Position numbers and translations under genes: made by a program | Notes under the pieces: model-generated | The model's database searches: none | What the model saw: only the letters and a program-made list of their open reading frames with translations | What the model was told of the DNA's origin: nothing | Origin: Nocardia sp. NBC_00565 | GTDB taxonomy: Bacteria > Actinomycetota > Actinomycetes > Mycobacteriales > Mycobacteriaceae | Reading direction: 5' to 3' | Assembly (NCBI RefSeq): GCF_036345915.1 | Contig: NZ_CP107785.1 | Span: forward strand, 8,866,001-8,930,000 | DNA length: 64,000 nucleotides | Shown: positions 28,016 to 36,414 of the stretch, in pieces | Layout: each line of letters opens with the position of its first letter | Numbering within the stretch: position 1 is the stretch's first letter

Positions 28016-29656
28016 ATGGTGTTTAGTGTTCCTGCGAATACATCGGTAAAGGAATATCTTGATATTGGTTCTCGAGGTTTGCTGTACTTCGAATACTTCG
28101 AGCCGCGATATCGGCGAGCGTTCGGCGGGGACCTGTCGGCCGGATTCCCTGCATATGCTCAGTTGCACAAACGGTACTATGAGCAGAACGGGCTAAATGA
28201 AGACAAGCTGCTGAACACGTCCTCGAAACTGCAGACGGTCCTGCAAGAAGTCGGAGCTCAATTGGACGTTCAGCGGGGGTACGCAACGACTCTTCCGTCG
28301 CTGTGGACGGGGCAAGCGGGCAGTGCGGCGCACGACATGCTGAACAAGCAGATCAATCAGGCGGACACCAATTGGAGGGCGGCAGGGGATGCATGGAAGT
28401 CCATTGCGGGCTCCTTTGCTGGACTGCGTGCGGCTGCGAAAATCAAGTCCGAGGCGGTTCGCTATATCCTGGAGAACGGTGAAGGCATCAAGATTGCGGA
28501 AAAGACGCCTGAGGATGTCGACGACATAATCTCCGGAAAGAGTATTGCTTGGAGCAACGTCACTGAGAATAGCTTGCTAAGTAAGTTGTGGCGAATCTTT
28601 CCGGACCTGACTGGCGGAGTTGATGCTTGGGAAATTAGGCAGGCAGGATACGTCATGCCGGGATCTGATTACAACCATCGAATTCAGGATCGTTGCCGAC
28701 ACTGGCTCGATAATGTGTTCAAGCCGGATTATGCGGCCAAGATAAAGGCCTTTACCGACGCTTGTGATTCAGCCGATCGGGGCGTCAAAGAGGTATACGA
28801 CAAGATAATCCAAGACTTGGATAAAGTCTCGGACACACGGTACGACCGCCCCGCGGGCGTTGCGACTCCCGACAAGACCACGTCGCCCACGAATACCTCG
28901 CCCACCAATACTTCACCTACCTCGCCCACGACTACGTCGCCGACAAACACAACGACTTCCGCGCCGACAACTACGACGACGCCGACGACCACAACCACTA
29001 ACACCACGCCCACGACCACCACGACGACCAGCAGTGCTCTCCAGGGGCTGGCCTCTCTCACCCAGTCGGCTTCGCAATTGAGCTCTCTGGCTCAAACTGT
29101 GAGTCAGGGCCTCACCTCGCTCGGCACATCGATCAAATCGGGTGTCGACAGCGCGGTTGAGCAATTGACTAAGTCGCTCGAAACAACGACGGGCGGGGAC
29201 AAAGACGGTGACAAGGACCAAGACGGTAACAAAAAGGACAATTCGGTCGCCGAGTTCGATCTCGGCGGGAAACATCTGAAGATCGAGATCGGCGCGGACG
29301 GACAGCCGAAGTTCGTGGTGGTAGACGGGGACGGTAAGACGCACAAGTACGGCGTAAAGCTGGACGACAAGGGCAATCCGACCATCTCGACCGACGAGCC
29401 GAAGCTCGACGACGGCAATCACGCCACACCCGGTGACAAGTCCACGACGGAGACCCCCGAAAAGTCCGAGGAGAGCACATCAGGGACCGAGCAGAACCCG
29501 ACCGCGGGCAGCCCGGGTTCTGTTCCTAGCGTTCCATCGCCGGGCAAGCGTGAAGAGGATGGGGAACACACTCCACAGCCGATGCCGGAAGGCAACTCAC
29601 AACAGGAGGAGCCTGCTGATAGTGGTGCCAAACTCGCAGAGGCGGGCCCACTGTGA
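28016..29656 (+). CDS. large WXG100-like protein with Thr-rich linker
   Basis: This 546-residue protein has an N-terminal helical domain of about 280 residues with LPSLWTGQAGSAAHDML (W97-T-G99), the WXG turn. A Thr/Pro/Asn-rich linker follows (about 290-340), then a helical Ser/Gln region, an acidic Lys/Asp stretch, a small beta-rich part (FDLGGKHLKIEI, KFVVVDGDGK) and a disordered Pro/Glu/Ser tail. There is no signal peptide. ATG at 28016 has a run of G upstream; GTG at 28007 is possible. It lacks a clear YxxxD/E, so export may depend on the small partner at 27644. The arrangement recalls the EspA/EspC pairs of ESX-1 but sequence relation is not claimed. AT content is raised. Confidence 0.65.
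   Translation: MVFSVPANTSVKEYLDIGSRGLLYFEYFEPRYRRAFGGDLSAGFPAYAQLHKRYYEQNGLNEDKLLNTSSKLQTVLQEVGAQLDVQRGYATTLPSLWTGQAGSAAHDMLNKQINQADTNWRAAGDAWKSIAGSFAGLRAAAKIKSEAVRYILENGEGIKIAEKTPEDVDDIISGKSIAWSNVTENSLLSKLWRIFPDLTGGVDAWEIRQAGYVMPGSDYNHRIQDRCRHWLDNVFKPDYAAKIKAFTDACDSADRGVKEVYDKIIQDLDKVSDTRYDRPAGVATPDKTTSPTNTSPTNTSPTSPTTTSPTNTTTSAPTTTTTPTTTTTNTTPTTTTTTSSALQGLASLTQSASQLSSLAQTVSQGLTSLGTSIKSGVDSAVEQLTKSLETTTGGDKDGDKDQDGNKKDNSVAEFDLGGKHLKIEIGADGQPKFVVVDGDGKTHKYGVKLDDKGNPTISTDEPKLDDGNHATPGDKSTTETPEKSEESTSGTEQNPTAGSPGSVPSVPSPGKREEDGEHTPQPMPEGNSQQEEPADSGAKLAEAGPL
28876..29033 (+). repeat. Thr/Pro/Asn codon-repeat tract
   Basis: Irregular repeats of ACG, ACC and CCG-type codons encode the linker of the large WXG-like protein (TSPTNTSPTNTSPT and TTTTTPTTTTTN). 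The tract is in frame and likely variable in length between strains. It resembles glycosylated linkers of secreted actinobacterial proteins. Confidence 0.75.
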
Positions 29657-29708
29657 AAACGGTTTTCTGCACCAACGTGATTGGTGACTGTCGAGGAGGG
29701 GTGAAATC

Positions 29709-30092
29709 GTGAACTACTCGGACGACATGGACCACATCGTCGAGGAGATCCGACGCCGTTCGGCGATGCTCCTGGACGAATTCGAGGAGATCAACAGGCA
29801 GACTGTGGACAAGGACCGCGAACTCGCCGAGCAGTCTGCAATTGAAATGCGCCAGTTCTGGGAGGACCACGCCGAGGAAATCGCGAAGGTGCGGGCCGAG
29901 GCGGAAGAGCGGGAGCGCCTCGAGGCCGAAGCGCGTGCGCAGCGGGAGCGTCTGGACACTGAAGCACGCGAGCAGCGCGAAGCGATCGCCCGTTCAATCG
30001 CCACGCGTAAGGCCAATGACGTCGTCACCCCGGTTGACGAGGATGACGATCCCGAGTCGGAGTACTACCGCCGCAAGAGTTGGCTGGTCTGA
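29709..30092 (+). CDS. coiled-coil protein of the secretion-substrate module
   Basis: This 127-residue protein is almost entirely one charged helix: Glu, Arg and Ala heptads from about residue 10 to 100 (for example KVRAEAEERERLEAEA), then an acidic patch DEDDDPESEYY. The GTG start at 29709 follows a GAGGAGGGG site 52 bp after the large WXG-like gene. It has no membrane or export signal. It may act as a chaperone or scaffold for the two secreted-type proteins before it. No family recognised. Confidence 0.7.
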   Translation: MNYSDDMDHIVEEIRRRSAMLLDEFEEINRQTVDKDRELAEQSAIEMRQFWEDHAEEIAKVRAEAEERERLEAEARAQRERLDTEAREQREAIARSIATRKANDVVTPVDEDDDPESEYYRRKSWLV

Positions 30093-30128
30093 GGAAGGTC
30101 AACGCACGGGTCATAGCCACTCGGCACA

Positions 30129-30248
30129 TCAGCAGCCAGCGACGGCCCCGCACTCGCGCTTGACGTAGCAGGCTCTGCTTTCCCCGTCGGTCGACGACCC
30201 GCACCCGGAGACCAAAACAACAACACCAACCGCGGACACGGAAGCCAT
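30129..30248 (-). CDS. small Cys-rich lipopeptide, 39 residues
   Basis: The frame begins MASVSAVGVVVLVSGC, a short hydrophobic leader ending in a lipobox-like VSGC. The predicted mature part is 24 residues: the lipidated Cys, a Ser/Gly segment, then ACYVKREC and a final AGC, giving three further Cys. The ATG at 30248 is preceded by GGGAGGACC, a strong ribosome site at good spacing. The leader has no positive charge, which weakens the lipoprotein call. No family recognised. Confidence 0.5.
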   Translation of the reverse strand: MASVSAVGVVVLVSGCGSSTDGESRACYVKRECGAVAGC

Positions 30249-30553
30249 GTGGTCCTCCCGGTCGCCGGTGTGTCGATGACATCGATCAGGGCAGGACCGG
30301 CTCCCCGCCCCCTGATCGGCGGGGTCGACCGTACCGAGCGGTCGACCAGCGTGCAAGTGGCCCACAAGTCAGCTCACCCCAGAAGTCAGCTCACGCTGGT
30401 CGTCCCTGGTCGAAGTCGGCGCGGCCCGCGCTGTGAATCGGACCGGTGAGTATGGAACGCGCACGCTCCGTTGACAGTTCGTGAACCGCCGACCTACCGT
30501 TAATCGGAATCGGAATCGGAATCCGGTTCACCTGATTGAACGATAGGACCGCA
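30249..30553. other. intergenic region with promoter for the downstream membrane protein
   Basis: No gene is seen in these 305 bases. They hold a promoter-like pair (30471-30500) and a short triplication of ATCGGA around 30502-30521. Confidence 0.4.
30471..30500 (+). promoter_or_regulatory. SigA-type promoter
   Basis: TTGACA (30471-30476) and TACCGT (30495-30500) are separated by 18 bases. This fits the actinobacterial housekeeping consensus TTGACA and TAnnnT. It would give a leader of about 46 bases for the gene at 30554. Confidence 0.6.
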
Positions 30554-31024
30554 ATGACCACCACCCGCAACCACTGGACACTCCCGCGAATCCTCGTCGG
30601 CGTCGTCTTGCTCAACACCCTGGTCGGCCCCCTGCTCGCCGACCTCGTCATCCCCGACGTCGCCGACCTCCACCTGCACAACCCCGCCTGGCCGCCACAC
30701 GCGAAATTCCATGACGCCCAATACATCGGCATGGGCGCGCTGATCGGCGCGATCGGGTTGGTCGTCCTGTGGCAGCGAACGGGGAACCTGCGCGCTCAGT
30801 TCTTCTTGGCCGCATCGCTCGGCTCGGTCACCTGGCTGGGGATGTTCGGGGCGCTGCTCTTTCCCGGGACCGCCGCGCAGGACCCCGAGCACGCGGCCGA
30901 CGCCACCAAGGTCATCGGCCTGGATCCGCAGTTGTTCATCGCGTTGGTGATGCTCGTCGGCCTAGCGGTCGCGATCGTGGTGGAGCGCACGCGCGCCCCG
31001 ATCGCGAGCCCGGTCGCCGGGTAA
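30554..31024 (+). CDS. four-span membrane protein
   Basis: This 156-residue protein has four hydrophobic segments: ILVGVVLLNTLVGPLLADLV, IGMGALIGAIGLVVLW, a third around TWLGMFGALLFP and FIALVMLVGLAVAIVV. Histidines lie between spans 1 and 2 (DLHLHNP, PPHAKFHDAQ). ATG at 30554 has AGGACC upstream. It is followed 30 bp later by a TetR regulator on the same strand, which may control it. Function unknown. Confidence 0.78.
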   Translation: MTTTRNHWTLPRILVGVVLLNTLVGPLLADLVIPDVADLHLHNPAWPPHAKFHDAQYIGMGALIGAIGLVVLWQRTGNLRAQFFLAASLGSVTWLGMFGALLFPGTAAQDPEHAADATKVIGLDPQLFIALVMLVGLAVAIVVERTRAPIASPVAG

Positions 31025-31054
31025 CCTGCGACCGGCACGCAGACAGGGAGATCG

Positions 31055-31624
31055 ATGACCGACCCGAGCACCCGCAAGCTCCGCACCGACGCCGCCCGCA
31101 ATCGCGACCAGGTTCTCGCGACCGCGACGGCGCTGTTCGCCGAACATGGTGACGAGGTGCAGATGGCCGATGTGGCGCGCGCCGCCGGGGTTGGGGTCGG
31201 CACCGTCTACCGTCACTTCCCGACCCGCCGCGCGTTGATCGAGGCGGCCGCCGAACAGCGGTTCGCCGGGATTCTGGAGCATGTGCGCCGCACCTGCCTC
31301 CCGAACCCGGACACTCGGCAGGCAATGACCGGTTTCCTCAGTCACGTCGCCGAAGTGCACGAGCAGGGGCGTGTGCTGTCGGGCACCATCGAGTCGGTAC
31401 TCGGTGACACCGAACCCCGCGGCGCGGTCCGCCACGATTTGGCCGACCTCGGCGCGGAACTGCTGGCCCGAGGCCGTGCCGACGGCAGCATTCGCGCGGA
31501 CGCCACCGTGGAGGACCTCTACATGCTCGTCGGCGCGGTCGCCACGATCAGCCGTGACGGATTCGGCGATTGGCGACGGTTCATCGAACTGGCACTGGAC
31601 GGACTACGACCACCTGCCGCCTGA
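31055..31624 (+). CDS. TetR family transcriptional regulator
   Basis: This 189-residue protein has an N-terminal helix-turn-helix of the TetR type (VLATATALFAEHGDEVQMADVARAAGVGVGTVYRHFPTR region, residues 20-60) and a C-terminal ligand-binding domain. ATG at 31055 has a GGGAG site. It likely represses its own operon with the membrane protein at 30554. The ligand is unknown. It is convergent with the hydrolase at 31647, leaving 22 bp between stops. Confidence 0.92.
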   Translation: MTDPSTRKLRTDAARNRDQVLATATALFAEHGDEVQMADVARAAGVGVGTVYRHFPTRRALIEAAAEQRFAGILEHVRRTCLPNPDTRQAMTGFLSHVAEVHEQGRVLSGTIESVLGDTEPRGAVRHDLADLGAELLARGRADGSIRADATVEDLYMLVGAVATISRDGFGDWRRFIELALDGLRPPAA

Positions 31625-31646
31625 CCGCGCGGTTACGCCATCCGTC

Positions 31647-32504
31647 CTACCGACGCAGCAACTGCGCGATCTGACCCGCCGAAAGCTTCGGCTTCTCCTG
31701 CTCCCGCGGCGCGTCCGGATCGACCACCGTGGTGTGCGGGATCAGTGCTTCCGGATCGGAGAACGCCGCATATGTCTTGTCCCGCAACAGTTTGTGCAGC
31801 AGAAACCCGGTGAGCACCGCCCGCGTCGTCCGCGCGGTCTTCGCCTCGTGCTTCCCCGCACCCAATGCGGCCAGCGCGCGCCGCCCTTCGACGATGCCGT
31901 TATGCGAGGCCCCGTCGACCTCACGCAACACCACCGGCCCGGCCCAAGCGGCGGCGAGCGGGATCGCATTGGAGCTGACCGATTCGATATCGGTCGCACC
32001 CGCCAACACCAGCGCGGGCGTGTCGATGTCCGGCGCGATGGTTTCGGCGGAGGGCGCGGTCGGCGCCGGATAGAGGGCGGCGACCGCGGCGACCTTGCGT
32101 TGTCCGGCGGCGATGACCGCCGCACCGGCACCCATGGCGTGTCCGGCCAGGGCCAGGCGATCGGGATGCACACTGATCTTGCCGTCACCCAGTCGGACGC
32201 TGGTGCAGATATCCAGGGTGGTGAGCAGGTCGGTGGCCAGTCCGAGGTGTGACGGGATCGGCCCGCGCTCGGTATCGGGGGCCGCCGCCACAAAACCCCA
32301 CGACGCTAGGTGTTCGAGGATGGCGCGATAGTTGGCGGCGCCGGTCAGCCAGCCGTGGCCGAATACGACGGCGGGCAGACTCAGTCCGGACTCGGGAGTG
32401 AACACCACGCCGGGCTGACCCGCGATGGCGAGATTGCCGCGCAGTACGCGGTGGGGCCCCCGGCTGGTCAGGGTGCTCAGGAGTGATTTCGCAGACGCCG
32501 ACAC
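31647..32504 (-). CDS. alpha/beta hydrolase-fold protein, nucleophile Ser replaced by Ala
   Basis: This 285-residue protein has the alpha/beta hydrolase plan of the dienelactone-hydrolase/chlorophyllase-like group: VVFGHGWLTG (oxyanion region), LALAGHAMGAGAAV (nucleophile elbow), a later LVLAGATDIES (acid region) and DGASHNGIVE (His). The elbow reads G-H-A-M-G with Ala123 (codon GCC) where Ser is expected, so normal hydrolase activity is doubtful. The GTG at 32504 is the only sensible start after the divergent glmS; it has no ribosome site and a GATAAC box lies about 10 bases upstream, so a leaderless mRNA is possible. A long open frame continuing antisense into glmS is not considered real. 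Confidence 0.8.
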   Translation of the reverse strand: MSASAKSLLSTLTSRGPHRVLRGNLAIAGQPGVVFTPESGLSLPAVVFGHGWLTGAANYRAILEHLASWGFVAAAPDTERGPIPSHLGLATDLLTTLDICTSVRLGDGKISVHPDRLALAGHAMGAGAAVIAAGQRKVAAVAALYPAPTAPSAETIAPDIDTPALVLAGATDIESVSSNAIPLAAAWAGPVVLREVDGASHNGIVEGRRALAALGAGKHEAKTARTTRAVLTGFLLHKLLRDKTYAAFSDPEALIPHTTVVDPDAPREQEKPKLSAGQIAQLLRR

Positions 32505-32540
32505 GACGTGAACGTTATCCGATAAGTACTCTGGTGAGCC

Positions 32541-34421
32541 ATGTGCGGAATCGTGGGGTACGTCGGATACCGGGACGCCCTCGGCGTTGTAGTTGACGCG
32601 TTGCGCCGCATGGAATATCGAGGATACGACTCTGCGGGCGTCGCGATCCTGGATGGCGTGGGCGTGTTGGCAGTGGAACGCAAGGCGGGCAAGCTGGCCA
32701 ATCTCGAGGCCGAGCTCGCCGAAATCGGGACCGCTCACTTCGCCGGTACCACCGGCATGGGGCACACCCGCTGGGCCACTCACGGCGCGCCGACCGACCG
32801 CAACGCGCATCCGCACCGCGACAGCACCAGCAAGGTGGCCGTGGTGCACAACGGCATCATCGAGAACTTCGCCCCGCTGCGCCGGGAACTCGAGGAGGCC
32901 GGGGTCGAGCTGAGCAGCGATACCGACACCGAGGTCGCCGTGCACCTGGTGGCGCGCGCCTACGCCGATGGCCCGACCGCAGGTAATTTTGCGGCGAGCG
33001 CGCTGGCCGTGCTGCGTCGGCTGGAAGGTGCGTTCACGCTGGTCTTCACCCATGCCGACCATCCGGACGTCATTGTCGCCGCGCGGCGCTCGACCCCGCT
33101 GGTCATCGGTGTCGGCAAGGGCGAGATGTTCATCGCCTCCGATGTCACCGCGTTCATCGAGCACACCCGCGAGGCCGTCGAACTCGGCCAGGACCAGGCT
33201 GTCGTGATCACCGCCGACAGTTACCAGGTCACCGACTTCGCGGGTGACGATGCCCTGGCGCGCACCCGTCCGTTCACCATCGACTGGGATCTGGCCGCCG
33301 CCGAGAAGGGCGGCCACGACTTCTTCATGCTGAAGGAGATCGAGGAACAGCCCGCCGGCGTCGCCGACACGCTGATCGGGCACTTCACCCACGACGAGGC
33401 CGGCGGCCGGATCGTGCTGGACGAACAGCGCCTCGCCGATCAGGAACTGCGCGATTTCGACAAGGTCTTCGTCGTCGCCTGCGGCAGTTCGTATCACGCC
33501 GGGCTGCTGGCCAAGTACGCGATCGAGCATTGGACCCGCCTGCCCGTCGAGGTGGAGCTGGCCAGCGAATTCCGTTACCGCGACCCGGTTTTGGACCGTT
33601 CGACGCTGGTGGTGGCGATTTCGCAGTCGGGGGAGACCGCCGACACGCTCGAAGCCGTGCGGCATGCGAAGGAACAGAAGGCGCGCGTGCTCGCCATCTG
33701 CAATACCAATGGCGCACAGATTCCGCGCGAGTCCGACGCGGTGCTCTACACCAGGACCGGGCCGGAGATCGGTGTCGCGTCCACCAAGGCGTTCCTGGCC
33801 CAGGTGGCGGCGAACTACCTGGTCGGGTTGGCCTTGGCGCAGGCCAGAGGTACCAAGTACCCCGACGAGGTGGCGCGCGAGTTCGCCGAACTCGAGGCGA
33901 TGCCGCAGTTGGTGCAGCGGGTGCTCGAGACCGCGCCGCAGGTCCGCGCGATCGCCAGGGAATTGGCGCATGTGCCGACGGTGCTGTTCCTCGGCCGTCA
34001 CGTCGGCTACCCGGTGGCGTTGGAGGGCGCGCTCAAGCTCAAGGAACTGGCGTACATGCATGCCGAGGGGTTCGCGGCGGGCGAACTCAAGCACGGCCCG
34101 ATCGCACTGATCGAGGACGGCCTGCCGGTGATCGTGGTCATGCCTTCGCCCAAGGGCCGCGCGGTGCTGCACTCCAAGCTGCTCAGCAATATCCGCGAGG
34201 TCCAGGCCCGCGGCGCCCGCACCATCGTGATTGCCGAGGAAGGCGACGATACTGTGCGCCCGTTCGCCGACGACCTCATCGAAATTCCTTCAGCGCCAAC
34301 ACTGTTCCAGCCACTGCTGTCGACCGTCCCGCTGCAGATCTTCGCCGCCGAGGTGGCCCAGGCCCGCGGCTACGACATAGACAAGCCCCGCAACCTGGCG
34401 AAGTCCGTGACGGTCGAATAG
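32541..34421 (+). CDS. glmS: glutamine-fructose-6-phosphate aminotransferase (isomerizing)
   Basis: This 626-residue enzyme makes glucosamine-6-phosphate, the first step to UDP-GlcNAc. The mature N-terminal Cys2 of MCGIVGYVG is the glutaminase nucleophile; HTRWATHG and HNGIIENF complete that domain. Two SIS domains bind the sugar phosphate (CGSSYHAG, SQSGETADT, LGRHVGYPVALEGALKLKE), and the end KSVTVE is typical. The product feeds GlmM at 19564. It is divergent from the hydrolase with only 36 bp between starts. No glmS riboswitch is expected in actinobacteria and none has room here. Confidence 0.97.
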   Translation: MCGIVGYVGYRDALGVVVDALRRMEYRGYDSAGVAILDGVGVLAVERKAGKLANLEAELAEIGTAHFAGTTGMGHTRWATHGAPTDRNAHPHRDSTSKVAVVHNGIIENFAPLRRELEEAGVELSSDTDTEVAVHLVARAYADGPTAGNFAASALAVLRRLEGAFTLVFTHADHPDVIVAARRSTPLVIGVGKGEMFIASDVTAFIEHTREAVELGQDQAVVITADSYQVTDFAGDDALARTRPFTIDWDLAAAEKGGHDFFMLKEIEEQPAGVADTLIGHFTHDEAGGRIVLDEQRLADQELRDFDKVFVVACGSSYHAGLLAKYAIEHWTRLPVEVELASEFRYRDPVLDRSTLVVAISQSGETADTLEAVRHAKEQKARVLAICNTNGAQIPRESDAVLYTRTGPEIGVASTKAFLAQVAANYLVGLALAQARGTKYPDEVAREFAELEAMPQLVQRVLETAPQVRAIARELAHVPTVLFLGRHVGYPVALEGALKLKELAYMHAEGFAAGELKHGPIALIEDGLPVIVVMPSPKGRAVLHSKLLSNIREVQARGARTIVIAEEGDDTVRPFADDLIEIPSAPTLFQPLLSTVPLQIFAAEVAQARGYDIDKPRNLAKSVTVE

Positions 34422-34573
34422 TGGTTCGCCCGTTTGGTGCAGCTCGTGGCGGCTCGCCGCATCGGGGTTCATCCGAAGCGCTGACCCTGTAGCGCGCAGA
34501 ACCCGTGCCGCATCGTCGCACCAGGTGCTGAGGATGATCTGACCTGAGCCACTGTGCATTCGCTCGGCCGAAT

Positions 34574-34600
34574 CCGGCGGCGATCCTGGATCGCCGCCGG
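34574..34600. terminator. hairpin between glmS and the MFS gene
   Basis: CCGGCGGCGATC and GATCGCCGCCGG form a perfect 12-bp stem with a 3-base loop. It lies between the convergent stops at 34421 and 34608 and probably serves both strands. Confidence 0.7.
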
Positions 34601-34607
34601 TCGGGAC

Positions 34608-35792
34608 TCAGAAGTGTGCGGCAACCAGCGATTCGCTCGGCTGTTCGACAGTCCCGCGCTCCAGCCTGCCGGACAGCACCGCGAGTCCGAGTGCGGTGAC
34701 GACCAAGCCGACGCCGACCCAGTTCGGCGCGGTGTACCCGTACCCCGCGGCGATCACCACGCCGCCGAGCCACGCCGATACCGCGTTGCCAAGGTTGAAC
34801 GCGCCGATATTCAGCGCCGAGGCCAGGGTGGGTGCGGATTCGGCCTGGTCGAGCACTCGTTTCTGCAGCGGCGGGACCGTCGCGAAGCCGAGGGCGCCGA
34901 TGAGCACCACGGTGATCGCGGCCGCGACCTTGTTGTGCGCGGTGATCGTGAACAGTCCGAGCACCAGCGCGAGACCGCCGAGGGCGGTGTAGAGCATCGG
35001 CATCAGATGCCGGTCGGCGAACTTACCGCCGATCAGATTGCCGAGGAAGAAGCCGATGCCGAAAAGCACCAGCAGCCAGGTGACCGAACTCGCCGCATAT
35101 CCGGTGACCTCGGTCATCATCGGCGCGAGATAGGTGATCGCCGCGAAGACGCCGCCGAAGCCGAGCACCGTCATGGCCATCGCGAGCAGCACCTGCGGGT
35201 TGGCGAGTACGGCGAGTTCGTGACGCAGCCGGGCATCGTGCGGCGCGGGCTGCTCGGGCACCAGCGCGGCTACGCCGATGAGGCCGGCCAGTCCGACCAG
35301 TGCGACGAGCAGGAACGTGAGCCGCCAGCCGAACTGCTGGCCGAGCATGGTGCCCAGGGGCACGCCGACGATGGTCGCGACAGTGAGTCCAGTGAACATC
35401 ATCGCGATCGCACCGGCCTTGCGGTCCGGGCGTACCAGGCTTCCGGCGACCACCGAGCCGATGCCGAAGAAGGCGCCGTGCGCGAGCGAGGCGACGATGC
35501 GTCCGGTCACCATGATGCCGAAAGTCGGTGCGAGCGCGGACAGTACGTTGCCCGCGATCAGTAGCAGCAGGCTGACGAGCAGCATGCGTTTGCGCGACAC
35601 CCTGGTCCCGAGCCCGGTCATGATCGGTGCGCCGACCAGCACGCCGAGCGCGTACCCGGTGACCAGCAGACCCGCAGTGGGGATCGACACCGTGTAGGTG
35701 TCGGCGATGTCGGGGAGTAGTCCAACGACGACGAATTCGGTGGTGCCGATTCCGAAGGCCCCGAGTGTCAGGGCGAGTAGTGCGAGCGGCAT
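34608..35792 (-). CDS. MFS transporter, DHA1 (AraJ/PbuE-like) type
   Basis: This 394-residue protein has twelve hydrophobic spans and the DHA1 opening LALTLGAFGIGTTEFVVVGLLP with the loop motif GTRVSRKRMLL between spans 2 and 3. Relatives export arabinose, purines or drugs. ATG at 35792 has a GGAGG site; the longer frame adds non-family residues. It is divergent from a MarR regulator at 35932, with a repeat-rich spacer between, the standard layout of a MarR-controlled efflux pump. Substrate unknown. Confidence 0.92.
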   Translation of the reverse strand: MPLALLALTLGAFGIGTTEFVVVGLLPDIADTYTVSIPTAGLLVTGYALGVLVGAPIMTGLGTRVSRKRMLLVSLLLLIAGNVLSALAPTFGIMVTGRIVASLAHGAFFGIGSVVAGSLVRPDRKAGAIAMMFTGLTVATIVGVPLGTMLGQQFGWRLTFLLVALVGLAGLIGVAALVPEQPAPHDARLRHELAVLANPQVLLAMAMTVLGFGGVFAAITYLAPMMTEVTGYAASSVTWLLVLFGIGFFLGNLIGGKFADRHLMPMLYTALGGLALVLGLFTITAHNKVAAAITVVLIGALGFATVPPLQKRVLDQAESAPTLASALNIGAFNLGNAVSAWLGGVVIAAGYGYTAPNWVGVGLVVTALGLAVLSGRLERGTVEQPSESLVAAHF

Positions 35793-35840
35793 GTGCGCGA
35801 GCCTCCACTTGATATTGCATCGGAGCTTTACAGGCGTCAA

Positions 35841-35882
35841 CAATAGTTGCATGCGCCTGCTAATTGCAAGCGCGGGCTATTG
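35841..35882. promoter_or_regulatory. candidate MarR operator between MFS and MarR genes
   Basis: The spacer has CAATAG (35841-35846) and CTATTG (35877-35882) as outer inverted arms and two direct copies TTGCATGCG (35847-35855) and TTGCAAGCG (35864-35872), 17 bases apart. Its place between divergent transporter and MarR genes suggests a regulator-binding site. Confidence 0.45.
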
Positions 35883-35931
35883 CGAAGGTCATCTATCCTG
35901 AAGTGACAAGCCCCGACGCAGAAGGAACGCC

Positions 35932-36414
35932 ATGACCGCGGATGCCGCCCTGACCGGCCTGGCCGATGGTTGGTACGCACTGTCACTGCTGCACGATCGG
36001 ATCGAGGCGCATATCGAACGCGCCCTGCAATCCGGTCACGAGCTGAGCGTGCGCGAGTACTCATTGCTGGTCGTGCTCAGCCGCCAGCACGACGGACCCG
36101 GTGGCCACCTGCGCATGAACCAGGTCGCCGAAGCCGTCGTGCTGAGTCAGAGCGCGACGACCCGCCTGGTCACACGGTTGGAAGATCGCGGCCTACTCCA
36201 GCGCTACCTCTGCCCCGACGACCGTCGCGGTATCTACACCGACGTAACCCCCGCAGGCCTGCAACTCCTGGCCGAAGCCCGCCCCACCCACGACGCCGCA
36301 CTCTCAACCGCACTCGGCCAAGCCGCCGCCGATCCAGCCTTGGCCCCGCTCGTCGCCGCAGTCGAAGCAATGAACCGCAACTCCGCCCGCGGCTGGGCGA
36401 CTACTCGACGGTGA
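35932..36414 (+). CDS. MarR family transcriptional regulator
   Basis: This 160-residue protein has the MarR winged helix (SVREYSLLVVLSRQH, LRMNQVAEAVVLSQSATTRLVTRLEDRGLL, and the wing CPDDRRGIYTDVTPAG). It probably controls the divergent MFS exporter and itself. ATG at 35932 follows AGAAGGAAC. Its 3' end overlaps the convergent cupredoxin gene by 14 bases. The C-terminal part of the coding strand is C-rich. Confidence 0.92.
   Translation: MTADAALTGLADGWYALSLLHDRIEAHIERALQSGHELSVREYSLLVVLSRQHDGPGGHLRMNQVAEAVVLSQSATTRLVTRLEDRGLLQRYLCPDDRRGIYTDVTPAGLQLLAEARPTHDAALSTALGQAAADPALAPLVAAVEAMNRNSARGWATTRR

Noticed and set aside
28876..29033. Repeat tract that might be a CRISPR array
   Set aside because: Units are irregular, a few bases long and in frame with a Thr/Pro linker; there are no constant repeats with unique spacers.
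32505..34172. Long minus-strand open frame in line with the hydrolase and antisense to glmS, giving an apparent 841-residue protein
   Set aside because: It is rich in Arg, Gly, His and Asp as expected of an antisense GC-rich shadow, and glmS is intact on the other strand. Only the part after 32504 has hydrolase features.
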